Shown here piece by piece: positions 1 to 9,433 of a stretch of 64,000 nucleotides of DNA. Position 1 is the first letter of the stretch. The number at the start of each line of letters is the position of its first letter. This stretch comes from Methylotenera mobilis JLW8 (GTDB lineage Bacteria; Pseudomonadota; Gammaproteobacteria; Burkholderiales; Methylophilaceae): contig NC_012968.1 in assembly GCF_000023705.1 (NCBI RefSeq), positions 2,356,001-2,420,000 on the forward strand, written 5' to 3'. The notes below the pieces were generated by a model, which saw only the letters and a list, made by a program, of their open reading frames with translations, was not told the origin of the DNA and made no database searches. Position numbers and translations under genes: made by a program.

Positions 1-1843
1 AGGCGTCTTGCGCGTTTTGCAGCAAGTTATGCAGCACCTGACGCAGCATGGTGTTGTCGCCCTTGATTAAACAAACCTGCTTGGTTAGCGCTAGCTGGAT
101 GCTGACTTTAGGTGCGTCATAAAAAGACACAATCTCACGGATAAGCGCATTCAAATCCAAGCTTTCCAAATGTGGCGTTGGCGAGCGTGCATACTCACTA
201 AACTCGTTCACCATTTTTTTCAGTGCATCCACCTGGTTAACGATAGTTTCGGTTGAGCGCTGCAAAATCTCGGCATCTGCCGCCGACAATTTACTATGCA
301 GCTTATGCGCCATACGCTCAGCGGACAGTTGAATCGGCGTCAGTGGGTTTTTAATCTCATGCGCTAAACGCCGCGCCACCTCACCCCAAGCCGCGTCACG
401 CTGCGCCTGCACCATGGCGGTTGCGTCATCAAACACCGCCACATAGCCGCCATCCGGCAATCGCGTACCACGCAAAGTGATAATCTTCTTACCCTGCGCC
501 GTTGCCAACTCTACTTGTACCTGCGCTTCGTCTTTTTGCACAGCGTCAGGCTGCACACTTAGGGCAATGGTCTGAAAAAAGGTCGCCAGATTAGGTTGTT
601 TTTCGATGATTTTCTCTGGGGTAAAGCCGACATAGGATTCCAATGAGATACCCAGTATATTCACCGTTGCTTCATTAAAGGTACGCAGCTCACCACGCTC
701 ATTGAGCGCTAACACCCCTGACGACAAATGCGCCAGTATCGTTTCCAAATAACCACGCGCGGCCTCAACACGTGCGCGGTTCCTATCTGCTGCTTTAGTC
801 GCATCGCCTAATTGCTGCGTCATACTGTTAAACGACTGCACCAGCACCCCCAGTTCATCCTTGCCATGCGCAGGCAGCATGGTGCTGTAATCGCCACTCG
901 CAATGGCTTTGGTACCCTCCGCCAACACGGTAAGCGGCTCAGATAAGCGCCGACTCAACACAAAGGCAATCGCCACAGCGGTAAACATGGCCAGCATCAT
1001 CACCAAGGTCAAGGTCAATGCGAATACCTCTCGTAATGCGGTTCGGCTATATGAAAGCTGCTGATAATCCTGATACACATCCTGCACCGCCTCAGCCGTA
1101 GTGGCCAGCGATTTAGGTACCGGCTGCAATAACTGCAAAATACGCATTTCACCCGCAATATCCTGCACACTCACCGGAATCAGCACACGCAGATACAAAC
1201 CTTTGCCGTTAATCGGCTCGATATTGCCGTAGATACGCTGCCGCGCTTGCCGCAGCTGCGACACGCTAGGCAGGTCAGGTAAAAAGCTACTGGCATCACC
1301 GCTAGACACCGCCAAAATACCGCCTTGTGGCGTAAATAGCGCAGCATCCTGCACACCACTCTTCTCGCGTAAATCATTGAGTGTAGAAAAATGGGTATTA
1401 GCTGACTGAAACGCCAAACTGGTCGCCATACTTTCGCCTTTTTCCTTCACATCGGCCAGCATGATCTCCAGTGCAGTTTGCCCTAGGTTCAAGCCGCCCT
1501 CTAGCGCGGACTCCACCTTAACGTTAAACCACGACTCTATTGAGCGCGTCAGGAAATTCACCGACACCAGATACACAATCAACCCCGGGATAATCGCCAT
1601 CAGCGCAAATGACCCCAGTAAGCGCAGCGTAAAGCGGCTCCCCATCACCCGCTGGCGGATATTACGGTACAAACTGAACAGCTGCACACCAATCAACACC
1701 ACTAGCAATACAGCCAATGCAATATTTAAAGCAACCAATAATGTATAGTGCTCGCCAGACGCAGCGGTATTGGCACTTGCATTTGAGAGCAAGTACAGCA
1801 GCAAGCCGCCTAATAACGCACTGGTAAAGACTATGTATTTCAT
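1..1843 (-). CDS. ntrY: NtrY-type sensor histidine kinase (partial, C-terminus off the left edge)
   Basis: Membrane-bound sensor kinase of the NtrY family, which phosphorylates the sigma54 activator NtrX in nitrogen and envelope/redox control. About 614 residues are visible. They hold an N-terminal pair of membrane helices, a periplasmic sensor stretch, a second membrane segment followed by a HAMP linker, a PAS-like domain and a HisKA domain with the H-box RRLAHEIKNPLTP. The start of the ATPase domain (LLQNAQDA, an N-box) is reached just as the window ends. The ATG at 1843 overlaps the DUF4390 stop in an ATGA junction, so translation is coupled. ntrX would be expected just off the left edge. 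The family call is firm; the ligand is unknown. Confidence 0.9.
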   Translation of the reverse strand, partial: MKYIVFTSALLGGLLLYLLSNASANTAASGEHYTLLVALNIALAVLLVVLIGVQLFSLYRNIRQRVMGSRFTLRLLGSFALMAIIPGLIVYLVSVNFLTRSIESWFNVKVESALEGGLNLGQTALEIMLADVKEKGESMATSLAFQSANTHFSTLNDLREKSGVQDAALFTPQGGILAVSSGDASSFLPDLPSVSQLRQARQRIYGNIEPINGKGLYLRVLIPVSVQDIAGEMRILQLLQPVPKSLATTAEAVQDVYQDYQQLSYSRTALREVFALTLTLVMMLAMFTAVAIAFVLSRRLSEPLTVLAEGTKAIASGDYSTMLPAHGKDELGVLVQSFNSMTQQLGDATKAADRNRARVEAARGYLETILAHLSSGVLALNERGELRTFNEATVNILGISLESYVGFTPEKIIEKQPNLATFFQTIALSVQPDAVQKDEAQVQVELATAQGKKIITLRGTRLPDGGYVAVFDDATAMVQAQRDAAWGEVARRLAHEIKNPLTPIQLSAERMAHKLHSKLSAADAEILQRSTETIVNQVDALKKMVNEFSEYARSPTPHLESLDLNALIREIVSFYDAPKVSIQLALTKQVCLIKGDNTMLRQVLHNLLQNAQDA

Positions 1844-2409
1844 TTGAATAAGCTAGGCGTCCACTCAAAGCGCTGTGAGCTGATTTTCCACTCGTTAGAA
1901 GTCATGCCCTCTATGCGTAACGCTTTAGGCAATTTTTTCTGGTCTAGTCGCATCAGCAACACCGCGCGATATCGCTCACCTCTCTCAACATCCGCCTCCT
2001 GAAACACTTTCATGTCCTGAATAATAGATAAGTCCTCCAGCGCCTCATCTAGGCTAGCATAAGCACGCTGCTGATCATTGCGTGCAACTATGTATTGGCG
2101 AGTTAGCGCGTGATAACTTAAATTAACCTGCTGTGTTGTGGTCACCACTTCATCATCAAACCAGTACTTTTTAGGGGACAGCAGCTGGAACTCAATCAGA
2201 AAGCTAAAGGCAAAGCCCTTTTGAATTGCCTTTTCAATTTCGGAGCTAAAGTTGATTTCCGCATCGGCGTTGAGCAGGTATTCGCCCTCGTAAGCGGTTA
2301 GATTGGCGCTACGCAGGCGTAAACTGTTACCCTCCGCCAAGACCGAGCTAGAGAACAATACCAACGCAATGATGCAAAAAATAGCCTTAATTTTTTTGCA
2401 ACAGTGCAT
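1840..2409 (-). CDS. DUF4390 secreted protein
   Basis: Small exported protein of the DUF4390 family, usually found between rsmB and ntrY in betaproteobacteria; no biochemical function is established. I chose the ATG at 2409 (189 residues, MHCCKKIKAIF...) because a clear signal peptide follows directly (ALVLFSSSVLA). The longer reading frame upstream lies wholly inside rsmB. With this start it overlaps the end of rsmB by 23 bases and shares ATGA with ntrY downstream, so rsmB, this gene and ntrY read as one translationally coupled operon. A role as periplasmic partner of the NtrY sensor domain is my inference from position only. Confidence 0.8.
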   Translation of the reverse strand: MHCCKKIKAIFCIIALVLFSSSVLAEGNSLRLRSANLTAYEGEYLLNADAEINFSSEIEKAIQKGFAFSFLIEFQLLSPKKYWFDDEVVTTTQQVNLSYHALTRQYIVARNDQQRAYASLDEALEDLSIIQDMKVFQEADVERGERYRAVLLMRLDQKKLPKALRIEGMTSNEWKISSQRFEWTPSLFK

Positions 2410-3685
2410 AAAAGAAACCATCATGTGAGTTAGAGGGAATAAGCTGACCTTGTATATGCGCAACATTATATTGTGCAAGTGCCTGCTCAATTGGCAATTG
2501 CTGTGCATCTGCATTTTTCTGCAAGAATTGATCAATCTGCGCCTGATTTTCTTCTTTAAAAACAGAACAAGTCACGTAAAGCAATTTACCACCCTTTGCC
2601 AGCATCTGCCATAAACTTGGTAAAATTTTCGCCTGTTGCGCCACAAATGACGCCACATCAGTCTCTCGTCGCAACCATTTGATATCGACATGACGCCGCA
2701 CAATGCCAGACGCAGTGCAAGGTACATCCGCAAGAATTCTATCAAAAGGCTTACCGTCATACCAATCGGCAGAACCGGCATCACCCGCAATCACCTGCGC
2801 GTTTAAGTGCAGACGCGCCAAATTGCTCTGCACCCGCTCCAGACGTAGCGCATCACTATCTAATGCCGTCATCTCCACCTTAGCCAGCTCTAAGATATGA
2901 CTGGTTTTACCACCCGGTGCGCAGCAAGCATCCAGTACACGCATACCGTCCTCGGCACCAATCAAATGCGCCGCCAGTTGCGCACCGTAGTCTTGTACCG
3001 ACACCACGCCGTCACTAAAGCCTGGAATTTTCTCAACCGCCACGGGCTTAGTCAAAATGACCGACTGCGCACCGACTTGTGTCGCCTCAATTTCACTAAG
3101 GGCCAACAGTTGCAAGTAGTCGGCAATCGCAATTTTTTGAGTATTCACACGCAAGCTCATGGGTGGATGCTGATTACCTACGCTTAAGATGCCCTGCCAT
3201 GCATCAGGATATTGTGTTTTCAGCTTATTCACCCACCATTGCGGGTAGGAATAAGTCGCCACTTCATTCGCGGTTAACTTTAACGTCAATTGTGCTTGCT
3301 GGCGCAGAAAATTACGCAACACTGCATTCACCAATCCTTTAGCCCAAGCCTTGACTGCAGGACGTCTTAATTGACTAACCGCATGCACCGCCTGATTCAC
3401 CACAGTAAATGCATCTGCCTTGTCGTGCCTTAACTGATAAATCGCCACCAGTAATAAAGCGTGAATACGCTCGTCTGCCAACGGCTTTTCAAGCAAAGCA
3501 CGCAAATAGGCATCAATTTCACCATAAAACCGCAAAGTGCCGTAACTCAAATCAGCCGCAGCGCCTTTTTGTTGCGGTGTGGCATTGGGAAAAAGAGACA
3601 GTGCCGCAGGCAATGCGATCGTCAGGTTACGACCAGCAAACACTTGATGTACCGCATCTGCAGCGATTTGTTGAGAAATATACAA
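2387..3685 (-). CDS. rsmB: 16S rRNA m5C967 methyltransferase RsmB
   Basis: SAM-dependent methyltransferase making 5-methylcytosine at position 967 of 16S rRNA. The 432 residues fit the E. coli enzyme (429). An N-terminal NusB-like RNA-binding domain covers about residues 1-140, followed by the Rossmann methyltransferase domain. SAM motif I LDACCAPGGKT lies at about 251-261, the Pro-Cys motif VPCTASG at about 321-327 and the nucleophile motif YVTCS at about 370-374. Both family cysteines are present. It heads the rsmB-DUF4390-ntrY operon. A second RsmB/NOP2-type enzyme lies at 42965-44509. That one lacks an obvious NusB-like match and carries a long tail, so this gene is the better candidate for the true RsmB. 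Confidence 0.95.
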   Translation of the reverse strand: MYISQQIAADAVHQVFAGRNLTIALPAALSLFPNATPQQKGAAADLSYGTLRFYGEIDAYLRALLEKPLADERIHALLLVAIYQLRHDKADAFTVVNQAVHAVSQLRRPAVKAWAKGLVNAVLRNFLRQQAQLTLKLTANEVATYSYPQWWVNKLKTQYPDAWQGILSVGNQHPPMSLRVNTQKIAIADYLQLLALSEIEATQVGAQSVILTKPVAVEKIPGFSDGVVSVQDYGAQLAAHLIGAEDGMRVLDACCAPGGKTSHILELAKVEMTALDSDALRLERVQSNLARLHLNAQVIAGDAGSADWYDGKPFDRILADVPCTASGIVRRHVDIKWLRRETDVASFVAQQAKILPSLWQMLAKGGKLLYVTCSVFKEENQAQIDQFLQKNADAQQLPIEQALAQYNVAHIQGQLIPSNSHDGFFYALLQKN

Positions 3686-3822
3686 AATTAGTTTCTATTC
3701 ATAAATTGCTAAAACACTGATTTTACTTGATATCCGCTCGATTAGGGTTAAGCTAAGCATTATGTTGTCATCGCATCGAGATGCTGATGCGTTGTATGTG
3801 TTCGATTCACGAGGAGAGATTC

Positions 3823-4335
3823 ATGAACAAAACAAATATATTAAAGCGTTTACTGGTGACTGGCTTTTTACTTGCAACAGCCAATACGGCGTTTGCAGCG
3901 GATGTTGGCGTGTCTATCAGTGTGGGACAACCTGGGTTTTATGGCCAAATTGATATCGGCAACTACCCATACCCACAACCACGCGTCATTTACAGAGAAC
4001 CTATCATTGTGCATCGTCAGGTAATGGACGTATATGAGCCTATGTACTTACGCGTACCACCTGGCCATTATAAAAACTGGCGCCGCTACTGCGGCCGTTA
4101 TGGCGCTTGTGGTCGCCCTGTGTATTTTGTGCAAGACCGGTGGTATAACGACGACTTCGTCCCACAATACCGCGCGCACCATCGCGGCGACTACTACCGC
4201 AACGATTATTATGACAATCGTGGCAGAGGTGGTTGGGATGATCGAGGCCGCGGAGACCACGACCGAGGCCATGATGGTGACAGGGGAAATCGTGGTAATG
4301 GCCATGGCAGGGGAAGAGGCGGAGATAGGGACTAA
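3823..4335 (+). CDS. Secreted protein with Arg/Gly/Asp-rich C-terminus
   Basis: Hypothetical exported protein of 170 residues; I do not recognise a named family with certainty. The start at 3823 is set by a good ribosome-binding site (GAGGAGAG) and by the signal peptide that follows at once (basic MNKTNILKR, hydrophobic LLVTGFLLATA, cleavage after AFA). The middle carries Tyr/Pro-rich sequence (YPYPQPRVIYREP) and two cysteines in YCGRYGACGR that could form a disulfide. From about residue 125 the protein is a low-complexity run of RGRGG, DRGHDGDRG and similar repeats. It is transcribed alone, divergent from rsmB, with a hairpin terminator behind it. The tail could bind polyanions or metal, but that is speculation. 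Confidence 0.75.
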   Translation: MNKTNILKRLLVTGFLLATANTAFAADVGVSISVGQPGFYGQIDIGNYPYPQPRVIYREPIIVHRQVMDVYEPMYLRVPPGHYKNWRRYCGRYGACGRPVYFVQDRWYNDDFVPQYRAHHRGDYYRNDYYDNRGRGGWDDRGRGDHDRGHDGDRGNRGNGHGRGRGGDRD

Positions 4336-4346
4336 GACTTGATGCG

Positions 4347-4367
4347 CGGGGCAACAAGCTTGCCCCG
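4347..4367. terminator. Hairpin between the secreted-protein gene and htpX
   Basis: Perfect 8-bp inverted repeat CGGGGCAA / TTGCCCCG with a 5-base loop, 12 bases after the stop at 4335. It lies between convergent genes. The run behind it is only moderately T-rich (TCTGATATTT), so it could serve both directions. Confidence 0.6.
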
Positions 4368-4455
4368 TCTGATATTTAGCACGTTCAGTTAAACTGGCCT
4401 TGTAAGACCGTCGGCACAGACTCGCTGTTATCTAATGTACCGTTTTTGCATACCG

Positions 4456-5319
4456 TTAAAAGCGGCTAGCCATTGCCATTAAACGCGACACACGCTCTGC
4501 AGTATCAGGATGCGTACTAAACAATCTATCTAATGATACGCCAGACAACGGATTAATAATCATCATCTGCGCTGTTTCCGGGTGCGCCTCTGCGGTTGGG
4601 TTTGCCACTTGGTGTGCATAGTGATGGATTTTCTGCAACGCACTAGCCAAGGCGCGCGGATCGCCACTAATTTCAGCTCCGGCCTTGTCCGCTTCAAACT
4701 CACGTGCTCGCGAAATCGCCATCTGTATTAATGTTGCCGCTAACGGCGCCAGTAGCATCACTAATATACCGACTATCGGATTCACATTACGCTCACCCTG
4801 ATCATTGCGACCACCACCTAACAACATGCCAAACTGCGCTATAGAAGCAATGGCACCCGCTACGGTGGCGGATATCGTGGAAATTAACGTATCTCGATTT
4901 CTCACATGCGCAAGTTCATGCGCCATTACCCCACGCAACTCCCGCTCATCCAAAATCTGCATAATGCCAACGGTTGCTGCGACCGCGGCATTCTCGGGGT
5001 TACGCCCTGTCGCAAAGGCATTAGGCTGAGACTCATCAATCACATAAACCTTAGGCATAGGCAACTGTGCGTTTTCTGCCAACTGCCGCACCATTTGGTA
5101 ATAACTGCGGAACTGCACATTGTCTGGTGTAATCTCCTGCGCACCATACATTTTCAGCACGGCTTTATCAGAGAACCAGTACGCGTAAATATTCATCGCG
5201 CCAGCCAGCAGCAACGCAATCATCATACCGCCGGCACCGCCTAACGCCGCACCCACCACGCCAAACAAGGCAACAATCGCTGCCATCAAAATCGTCGTTT
5301 TCAGCCAGTTTCCTAACAT
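4456..5319 (-). CDS. htpX: Membrane zinc metalloprotease HtpX
   Basis: Inner-membrane M48B protease that degrades misfolded membrane proteins, working with FtsH in envelope quality control. The 287 residues match the usual length. Two N-terminal membrane helices (about 7-28 and 33-50) are followed by the zinc site HELAH at 134-138, two more hydrophobic segments (about 150-170 and 180-200) and the third-ligand motif REFEAD at about 206-211. It lies downstream of fmt on the same strand with an 82-base gap, so it may have its own promoter. A second, periplasmic M48 protease is at 53938-55398. Confidence 0.95.
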   Translation of the reverse strand: MLGNWLKTTILMAAIVALFGVVGAALGGAGGMMIALLLAGAMNIYAYWFSDKAVLKMYGAQEITPDNVQFRSYYQMVRQLAENAQLPMPKVYVIDESQPNAFATGRNPENAAVAATVGIMQILDERELRGVMAHELAHVRNRDTLISTISATVAGAIASIAQFGMLLGGGRNDQGERNVNPIVGILVMLLAPLAATLIQMAISRAREFEADKAGAEISGDPRALASALQKIHHYAHQVANPTAEAHPETAQMMIINPLSGVSLDRLFSTHPDTAERVSRLMAMASRF

Positions 5320-5401
5320 TATTTCACCCTTATCTTATGCTTAGACATTGCATAAAGTGGTGACACTGAGCTTAAAATTCAAGCTGAAATTTCCAAGTTG
5401 G

Positions 5402-6343
5402 TTATGCCCCGCCAAACTGATCACCTGCTTTTAAAGCATGTCCCAGCATAAAGACTGAAGCACTCAAGCGTTTGCCACCTGGGGCTTGTAATTCACTAAT
5501 GCGCAACACGCCGCCATCACCGCAGGCCACCAAAATACCGTCATGTACATCAAGCACACTGCCAGGAGCGGCGCTACTAGACATACCATCAACAGTGGTC
5601 GCCATCCAAAGACGGCATACTTCACCATGTAAAAAGCTTTGCGCAACCGGGAAGGGATTGAATGCACGCACTTGCCTTGAAATTTCTGCAGCACTTTTTT
5701 GCCAGTCAATCACCGCTTCTGCTTTTTCTAACTTGTGCGCGTAGGTCACCAACAACTCATCTTGCGGCACACTCGCCAACCGACCCGTTTGGGTTAACAC
5801 GTGCATCGCCTCTACCATTAAATCAGCACCAATCGCGGCTAACGCATCATGCAAGCCTTGTGTGGTATCGGTTTCAGTAATGGGCACCACGCCCTTACTT
5901 ACCATAGCACCAGCATCCAAGGCCGGCACTACTTCCATGATGGTGACACCGGTCTCATTATCGCCAGCCAAGATAGAGCGATGGATAGGCGCAGCACCGC
6001 GCCAGCGCGGCAACAATGAGGCATGGATGTTATAACAGCCATGCTTAGGCATCTGCAACACAACAGTGGGGATAATTAAACCATAGGCAGCAACAATCAT
6101 GACATCGGCATGCGTTTCTGCGATTTCCGCCTGTACCGTCGCATCTTTTAAGGTTTCGGGCTGAAACACAAATAAACCATACTGCTCGGCCAATACTTTA
6201 ATCGGACTAGCTTTTAGCTTCATACCGCGCCCAGCTGGACGGTCTGGCTGTGTTAGCACCATCACAACATCATGGCCAGCCTCAATCAGTGCCGCCAATG
6301 CCGGCACGGCAAAATCGGGTGTCCCCGCAAATATAATTTTCAA
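5402..6343 (-). CDS. fmt: Methionyl-tRNA formyltransferase
   Basis: Transfers the formyl group of 10-formyltetrahydrofolate to initiator Met-tRNA in the cytoplasm. The 313 residues compare with 315 in E. coli. The N-terminal start MKIIFAGTPDFAVPAL and the folate-site motif SLLPRWRGAAPIHRSI are diagnostic; the tRNA-binding C-terminal domain starts at about 205 (NPFPVAQSF). It directly follows def on the same strand with a 20-base gap, the usual def-fmt operon. Confidence 0.97.
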   Translation of the reverse strand: MKIIFAGTPDFAVPALAALIEAGHDVVMVLTQPDRPAGRGMKLKASPIKVLAEQYGLFVFQPETLKDATVQAEIAETHADVMIVAAYGLIIPTVVLQMPKHGCYNIHASLLPRWRGAAPIHRSILAGDNETGVTIMEVVPALDAGAMVSKGVVPITETDTTQGLHDALAAIGADLMVEAMHVLTQTGRLASVPQDELLVTYAHKLEKAEAVIDWQKSAAEISRQVRAFNPFPVAQSFLHGEVCRLWMATTVDGMSSSAAPGSVLDVHDGILVACGDGGVLRISELQAPGGKRLSASVFMLGHALKAGDQFGGA

Positions 6344-6363
6344 CGCTTTAACCCCTAATCAGA

Positions 6364-6864
6364 CTATTTGCCACGCTGCTGCTTGAGCATTTTGTTTTTA
6401 ATTCTATTACGCTTAAGTGGGGATAAGTATTCAACAAACACCTTACCCTGCAAATGATCCATTTCATGTTGAATGCACACGCTCAATAAGCCATGCGCCT
6501 CCAAAGTAAAGCGCTTACCGTCTTTACCCAAAGCCTCAACCAAAATCTTTTCTGCGCGCGTCACACTCTCGTAGACCCCTGGCACTGACAGACAACCCTC
6601 TTCATAAACTTGCTCGCCATCACGCTCCAGTATTTTAGGGTTAATAAACACCTGCAGTTGGTCTTTGGTCTCACTGGTGTCTACCAACAACAGCTGCACG
6701 TGCTGATCGACCTGCGTTGCTGCCAAGCCTATCCCCGGCGCCGCGTACATGGTTTCCGCCATATCATCAATCAAGCGGTGAACCGCTGCGTTCACTTCTT
6801 TCACAGGCTTAGCCACCGTATGCAAACGCGGGTCAGGATAATTAAGGATATCTAAAATTGCCAT
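6364..6864 (-). CDS. def: Peptide deformylase
   Basis: Metalloenzyme that removes the N-formyl group from nascent proteins. All three family motifs are intact in the 166 residues: GIGLAATQV at 44-52, EGCLSVP at 89-95 with metal ligand Cys91, and HEMDH at 133-137. The C-terminus is Lys/Arg-rich ([11 protein letters not shown]). It is first in a def-fmt operon, divergent from lysM-dprA-smg across about 180 bases. Confidence 0.97.
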   Translation of the reverse strand: MAILDILNYPDPRLHTVAKPVKEVNAAVHRLIDDMAETMYAAPGIGLAATQVDQHVQLLLVDTSETKDQLQVFINPKILERDGEQVYEEGCLSVPGVYESVTRAEKILVEALGKDGKRFTLEAHGLLSVCIQHEMDHLQGKVFVEYLSPLKRNRIKNKMLKQQRGK

Positions 6865-7047
6865 AAAAACTCTTTAATATACACATTCAAAAATTCGAAA
6901 AAATCTCAAAAGCTGAGCTTTTTCCATAAAAGCTTGATTCTTTAATGAATTACGTGATAAATTTAACGTAAATTCACGGTGTGTGCGGCTCATATTGCAC
7001 GCCATTGTATGTCGTCTAAATGCATCTTTGACCGAGGTCATCAACAT

Positions 7048-8217
7048 ATGTTTCGCAATATTATAACGCTGCTCATGTTTTGTTGCTTAAGCTTCAACCT
7101 GAATGCACAAGTAATTGCACTAAAAGAAGATCATCCGGATCGTCACGTCGTGGTCAAAGGTGACACCTTGTGGTGGATATCTGCCCGCTTCCTTAAAGAC
7201 CCATGGTTATGGCCCCAAGTTTGGCAGCTAAACCGCGCCCAAATTAAAAACCCGCACTTAATTTATCCCGGCGACGTTATCGTGCTTGATCAAAGTAGCG
7301 GCACTCCGCAACTAAAACTATTACGCCCAACCATTACGCTAGAGCCTGGTGTGATCGTTGAACCAGTGGATCAAGCTGCAATTTCTACCATCCCAATCAA
7401 CGCGATTGCGCCATTCTTAAGCCAGCCACTAGTGATAGAAAAAGATCAACTAGCAGAATCACCAAGAATTATTGCAGGGCCGGATAACCGTGTGGTACTT
7501 AGCACTGGCACACGCGTTTACATTAACAAAATTGAAGAAAATAAAGACCTGAATTGGTTTATTTACCGTCCAGGTGACTCCATGGTAGACCCAGACTCGA
7601 AAGAAGTGCTGGGGGTAGAAGCGACCTACCTAGGGGATTTACGCGTTAAAAAATACGGCAAGCCTGCAACAGCAGAGGTAACTAAAGCGAAAGAAGAGAT
7701 TTTTGTCAAAGACCGCCTAGTGCCAAGCGGGGATGAAATTTCCGTCAACTTTACACCGCATGCACCTGACACGCAGATCAAAGGACGAGTGCTGAAGATT
7801 TATGGTGGACTAGCCGAAACTGGACCTGGGAGCATTATTTCTATCAGTCGCGGCTCTAAAGATGGCGTAGAAGTGGGGCAAGTACTAGCAATTAGCCGCT
7901 ACGGCCGCATTATTAAAGACCCTGAGCCGACAAAAGAAGCCAAAGAAGAGGCTAAAAAAGCGGATGCGAAGCCAAAATTAAAAGAGTTAAATTTTGACAT
8001 TTCCACTGGTGAAGATGGCAAAGCCATCGTTAACTTTGGCAAAGACAAAAAAGAAGCCACAAGCACTGAGCCAGCATTGGAACCAGGCTACATTAAGCTT
8101 CCAGATGAGCGCGTAGGTTTAATCATGGTATTCCGGGTATTTGATCGCGTTGCTTATGGCCTCGTTATGCAAGCCAGCGACCCAATTAACACGCTAGATT
8201 CTGTACACAATCCTTAA
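7048..8217 (+). CDS. LysM-domain exported protein
   Basis: Exported protein with one N-terminal LysM peptidoglycan-binding domain, regularly found upstream of dprA in betaproteobacteria. I start it at 7048 (389 residues) because MFRNIITLLMFCCLSFNLNAQ is a complete signal peptide and a GAGG lies upstream; the frame extends further upstream without a signal. LysM covers about residues 31-80 (VVKGDTLWWISARF... NPHLIYPGDVIVL). The rest has no family I can name; it includes a charged Lys/Glu/Ala segment (KEAKEEAKKADAKPK) at about 293-307 that looks like a flexible linker. It is 8 bases from dprA, so the two are co-transcribed. Confidence 0.85.
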   Translation: MFRNIITLLMFCCLSFNLNAQVIALKEDHPDRHVVVKGDTLWWISARFLKDPWLWPQVWQLNRAQIKNPHLIYPGDVIVLDQSSGTPQLKLLRPTITLEPGVIVEPVDQAAISTIPINAIAPFLSQPLVIEKDQLAESPRIIAGPDNRVVLSTGTRVYINKIEENKDLNWFIYRPGDSMVDPDSKEVLGVEATYLGDLRVKKYGKPATAEVTKAKEEIFVKDRLVPSGDEISVNFTPHAPDTQIKGRVLKIYGGLAETGPGSIISISRGSKDGVEVGQVLAISRYGRIIKDPEPTKEAKEEAKKADAKPKLKELNFDISTGEDGKAIVNFGKDKKEATSTEPALEPGYIKLPDERVGLIMVFRVFDRVAYGLVMQASDPINTLDSVHNP

Positions 8218-8225
8218 CTGCACGC

Positions 8226-9338
8226 ATGACTATCAGTCGCGAAGAAGTTGCGGAAAAGTCGCTATGGGTGAGCTTGGGCAGCATTTCCGGTATAGGGCCA
8301 CAGACCTTTTGCCAGTTACTGAGAGCCTTTGGTAGTCCCTACAATATCTATGCCGCCAGCCTCTCGCAGTTAAAAGAAGTCGTTTCAGCCACCATTGCTA
8401 ATGCAATTAGTAATGGTGCCAACCAAGAACCCGCTGCAGAGTTCACGCAATGGCTGGCTGGAGCCAACAACCATCTGATCACGCTTGCAGACCACGAATA
8501 TCCACGTGCACTCTTAGAAATCAGCGACCCACCACCTTATCTATACGCAAAAGGTAATTTGGCGCTCCTGAATCAACCCAGCATCGCCATCGTAGGCAGC
8601 CGCAATGCATCCGTACAAGGTGAAAAAAACGCAGAAGCGTTCGCTTATGACCTGTGCCAGCACGGGCTGTGCATCGTCAGTGGCTTGGCACTTGGCATAG
8701 ATGGTGCAGCCCACAGAGGCGCACTTAAGGCCGGCGGCGCAACCATTGCCGTAGTCGGCACCGGGCTGGACATTGTGTACCCGGCAAAACACCGCGAACT
8801 TGCTCACCAAATTGCGGAACACGGCTTACTTTTGTCTGAGTTTGCATTGGGCACGCCATCCAAGCCACAAAACTTTCCCAAAAGAAATCGCATCATTAGC
8901 GGCCTAAGTTTGGGCTGTTTGGTAGTAGAAGCCAACATACAGAGCGGCTCACAAATTACCGCGCGCATGGCTGCAGAGCAAGGCCGTGAAATTTTTGCCA
9001 TTCCAGGCTCAATCCATTCGCCCATGTCTAAGGGCTGCCACCAGCTCATCAAGCAAGGCGCCAAACTGGTGGATTGCATACAAGATATTACGGAAGAGCT
9101 CAAACTGCAGCCTCGCAGCAACACCTTAATATCCAAGGCATCAGCATCTCAAGATAGAGAAATCGCCTCATCTGAGCAATTGCTGCTCGACACCATGGGC
9201 TTTGACCCAGCACCTTTAGAGCGCCTAGTCACGCTGACAGGCTTGACGGTGGCTGAAGTTTCATCCATGCTAATGTTACTGGAGCTTGATGGCAAAGTTG
9301 CCAGCTTAACAGGAGGGCAATATCAAAAAATTATGTAG
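8226..9338 (+). CDS. dprA: DNA-processing protein DprA
   Basis: Loads RecA onto incoming single-stranded DNA during natural transformation. The 370 residues carry an N-terminal SAM/helix-hairpin-like region (GSISGIGPQTF), a Rossmann core with AIVGSRNAS, SGLALGIDGAAH, VVGTGLDIVYP and FPKRNRIISGLS, and a C-terminal winged-helix (DML1-like) domain from about 310. Everything expected for a working protein is present. It sits between the LysM gene and smg. Together with pilSR elsewhere in the window it fits a competent or pilus-bearing cell, but comEA/comEC are not visible here. Confidence 0.95.
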   Translation: MTISREEVAEKSLWVSLGSISGIGPQTFCQLLRAFGSPYNIYAASLSQLKEVVSATIANAISNGANQEPAAEFTQWLAGANNHLITLADHEYPRALLEISDPPPYLYAKGNLALLNQPSIAIVGSRNASVQGEKNAEAFAYDLCQHGLCIVSGLALGIDGAAHRGALKAGGATIAVVGTGLDIVYPAKHRELAHQIAEHGLLLSEFALGTPSKPQNFPKRNRIISGLSLGCLVVEANIQSGSQITARMAAEQGREIFAIPGSIHSPMSKGCHQLIKQGAKLVDCIQDITEELKLQPRSNTLISKASASQDREIASSEQLLLDTMGFDPAPLERLVTLTGLTVAEVSSMLMLLELDGKVASLTGGQYQKIM

Positions 9339-9433
9339 TTTTTAATTCAAAAATTTAATTAAACCATTTCGCCTAAATGAATCATTAGTACGTGAGTCAT
9401 TCATTAAGTGAATCATTAATAAGGATAAAAATC

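Noticed and set aside
4040-4357. Long frame on the minus strand opposite the Arg/Gly/Asp-rich gene
   Set aside because: Low-complexity mirror of the repetitive coding sequence; no ribosome-binding site or family match, and the plus-strand gene has a signal peptide and a good start.
6979-7047. Longer N-terminus of the LysM protein
   Set aside because: It would place a polar segment before the signal peptide; the ATG at 7048 gives a normal exported protein.
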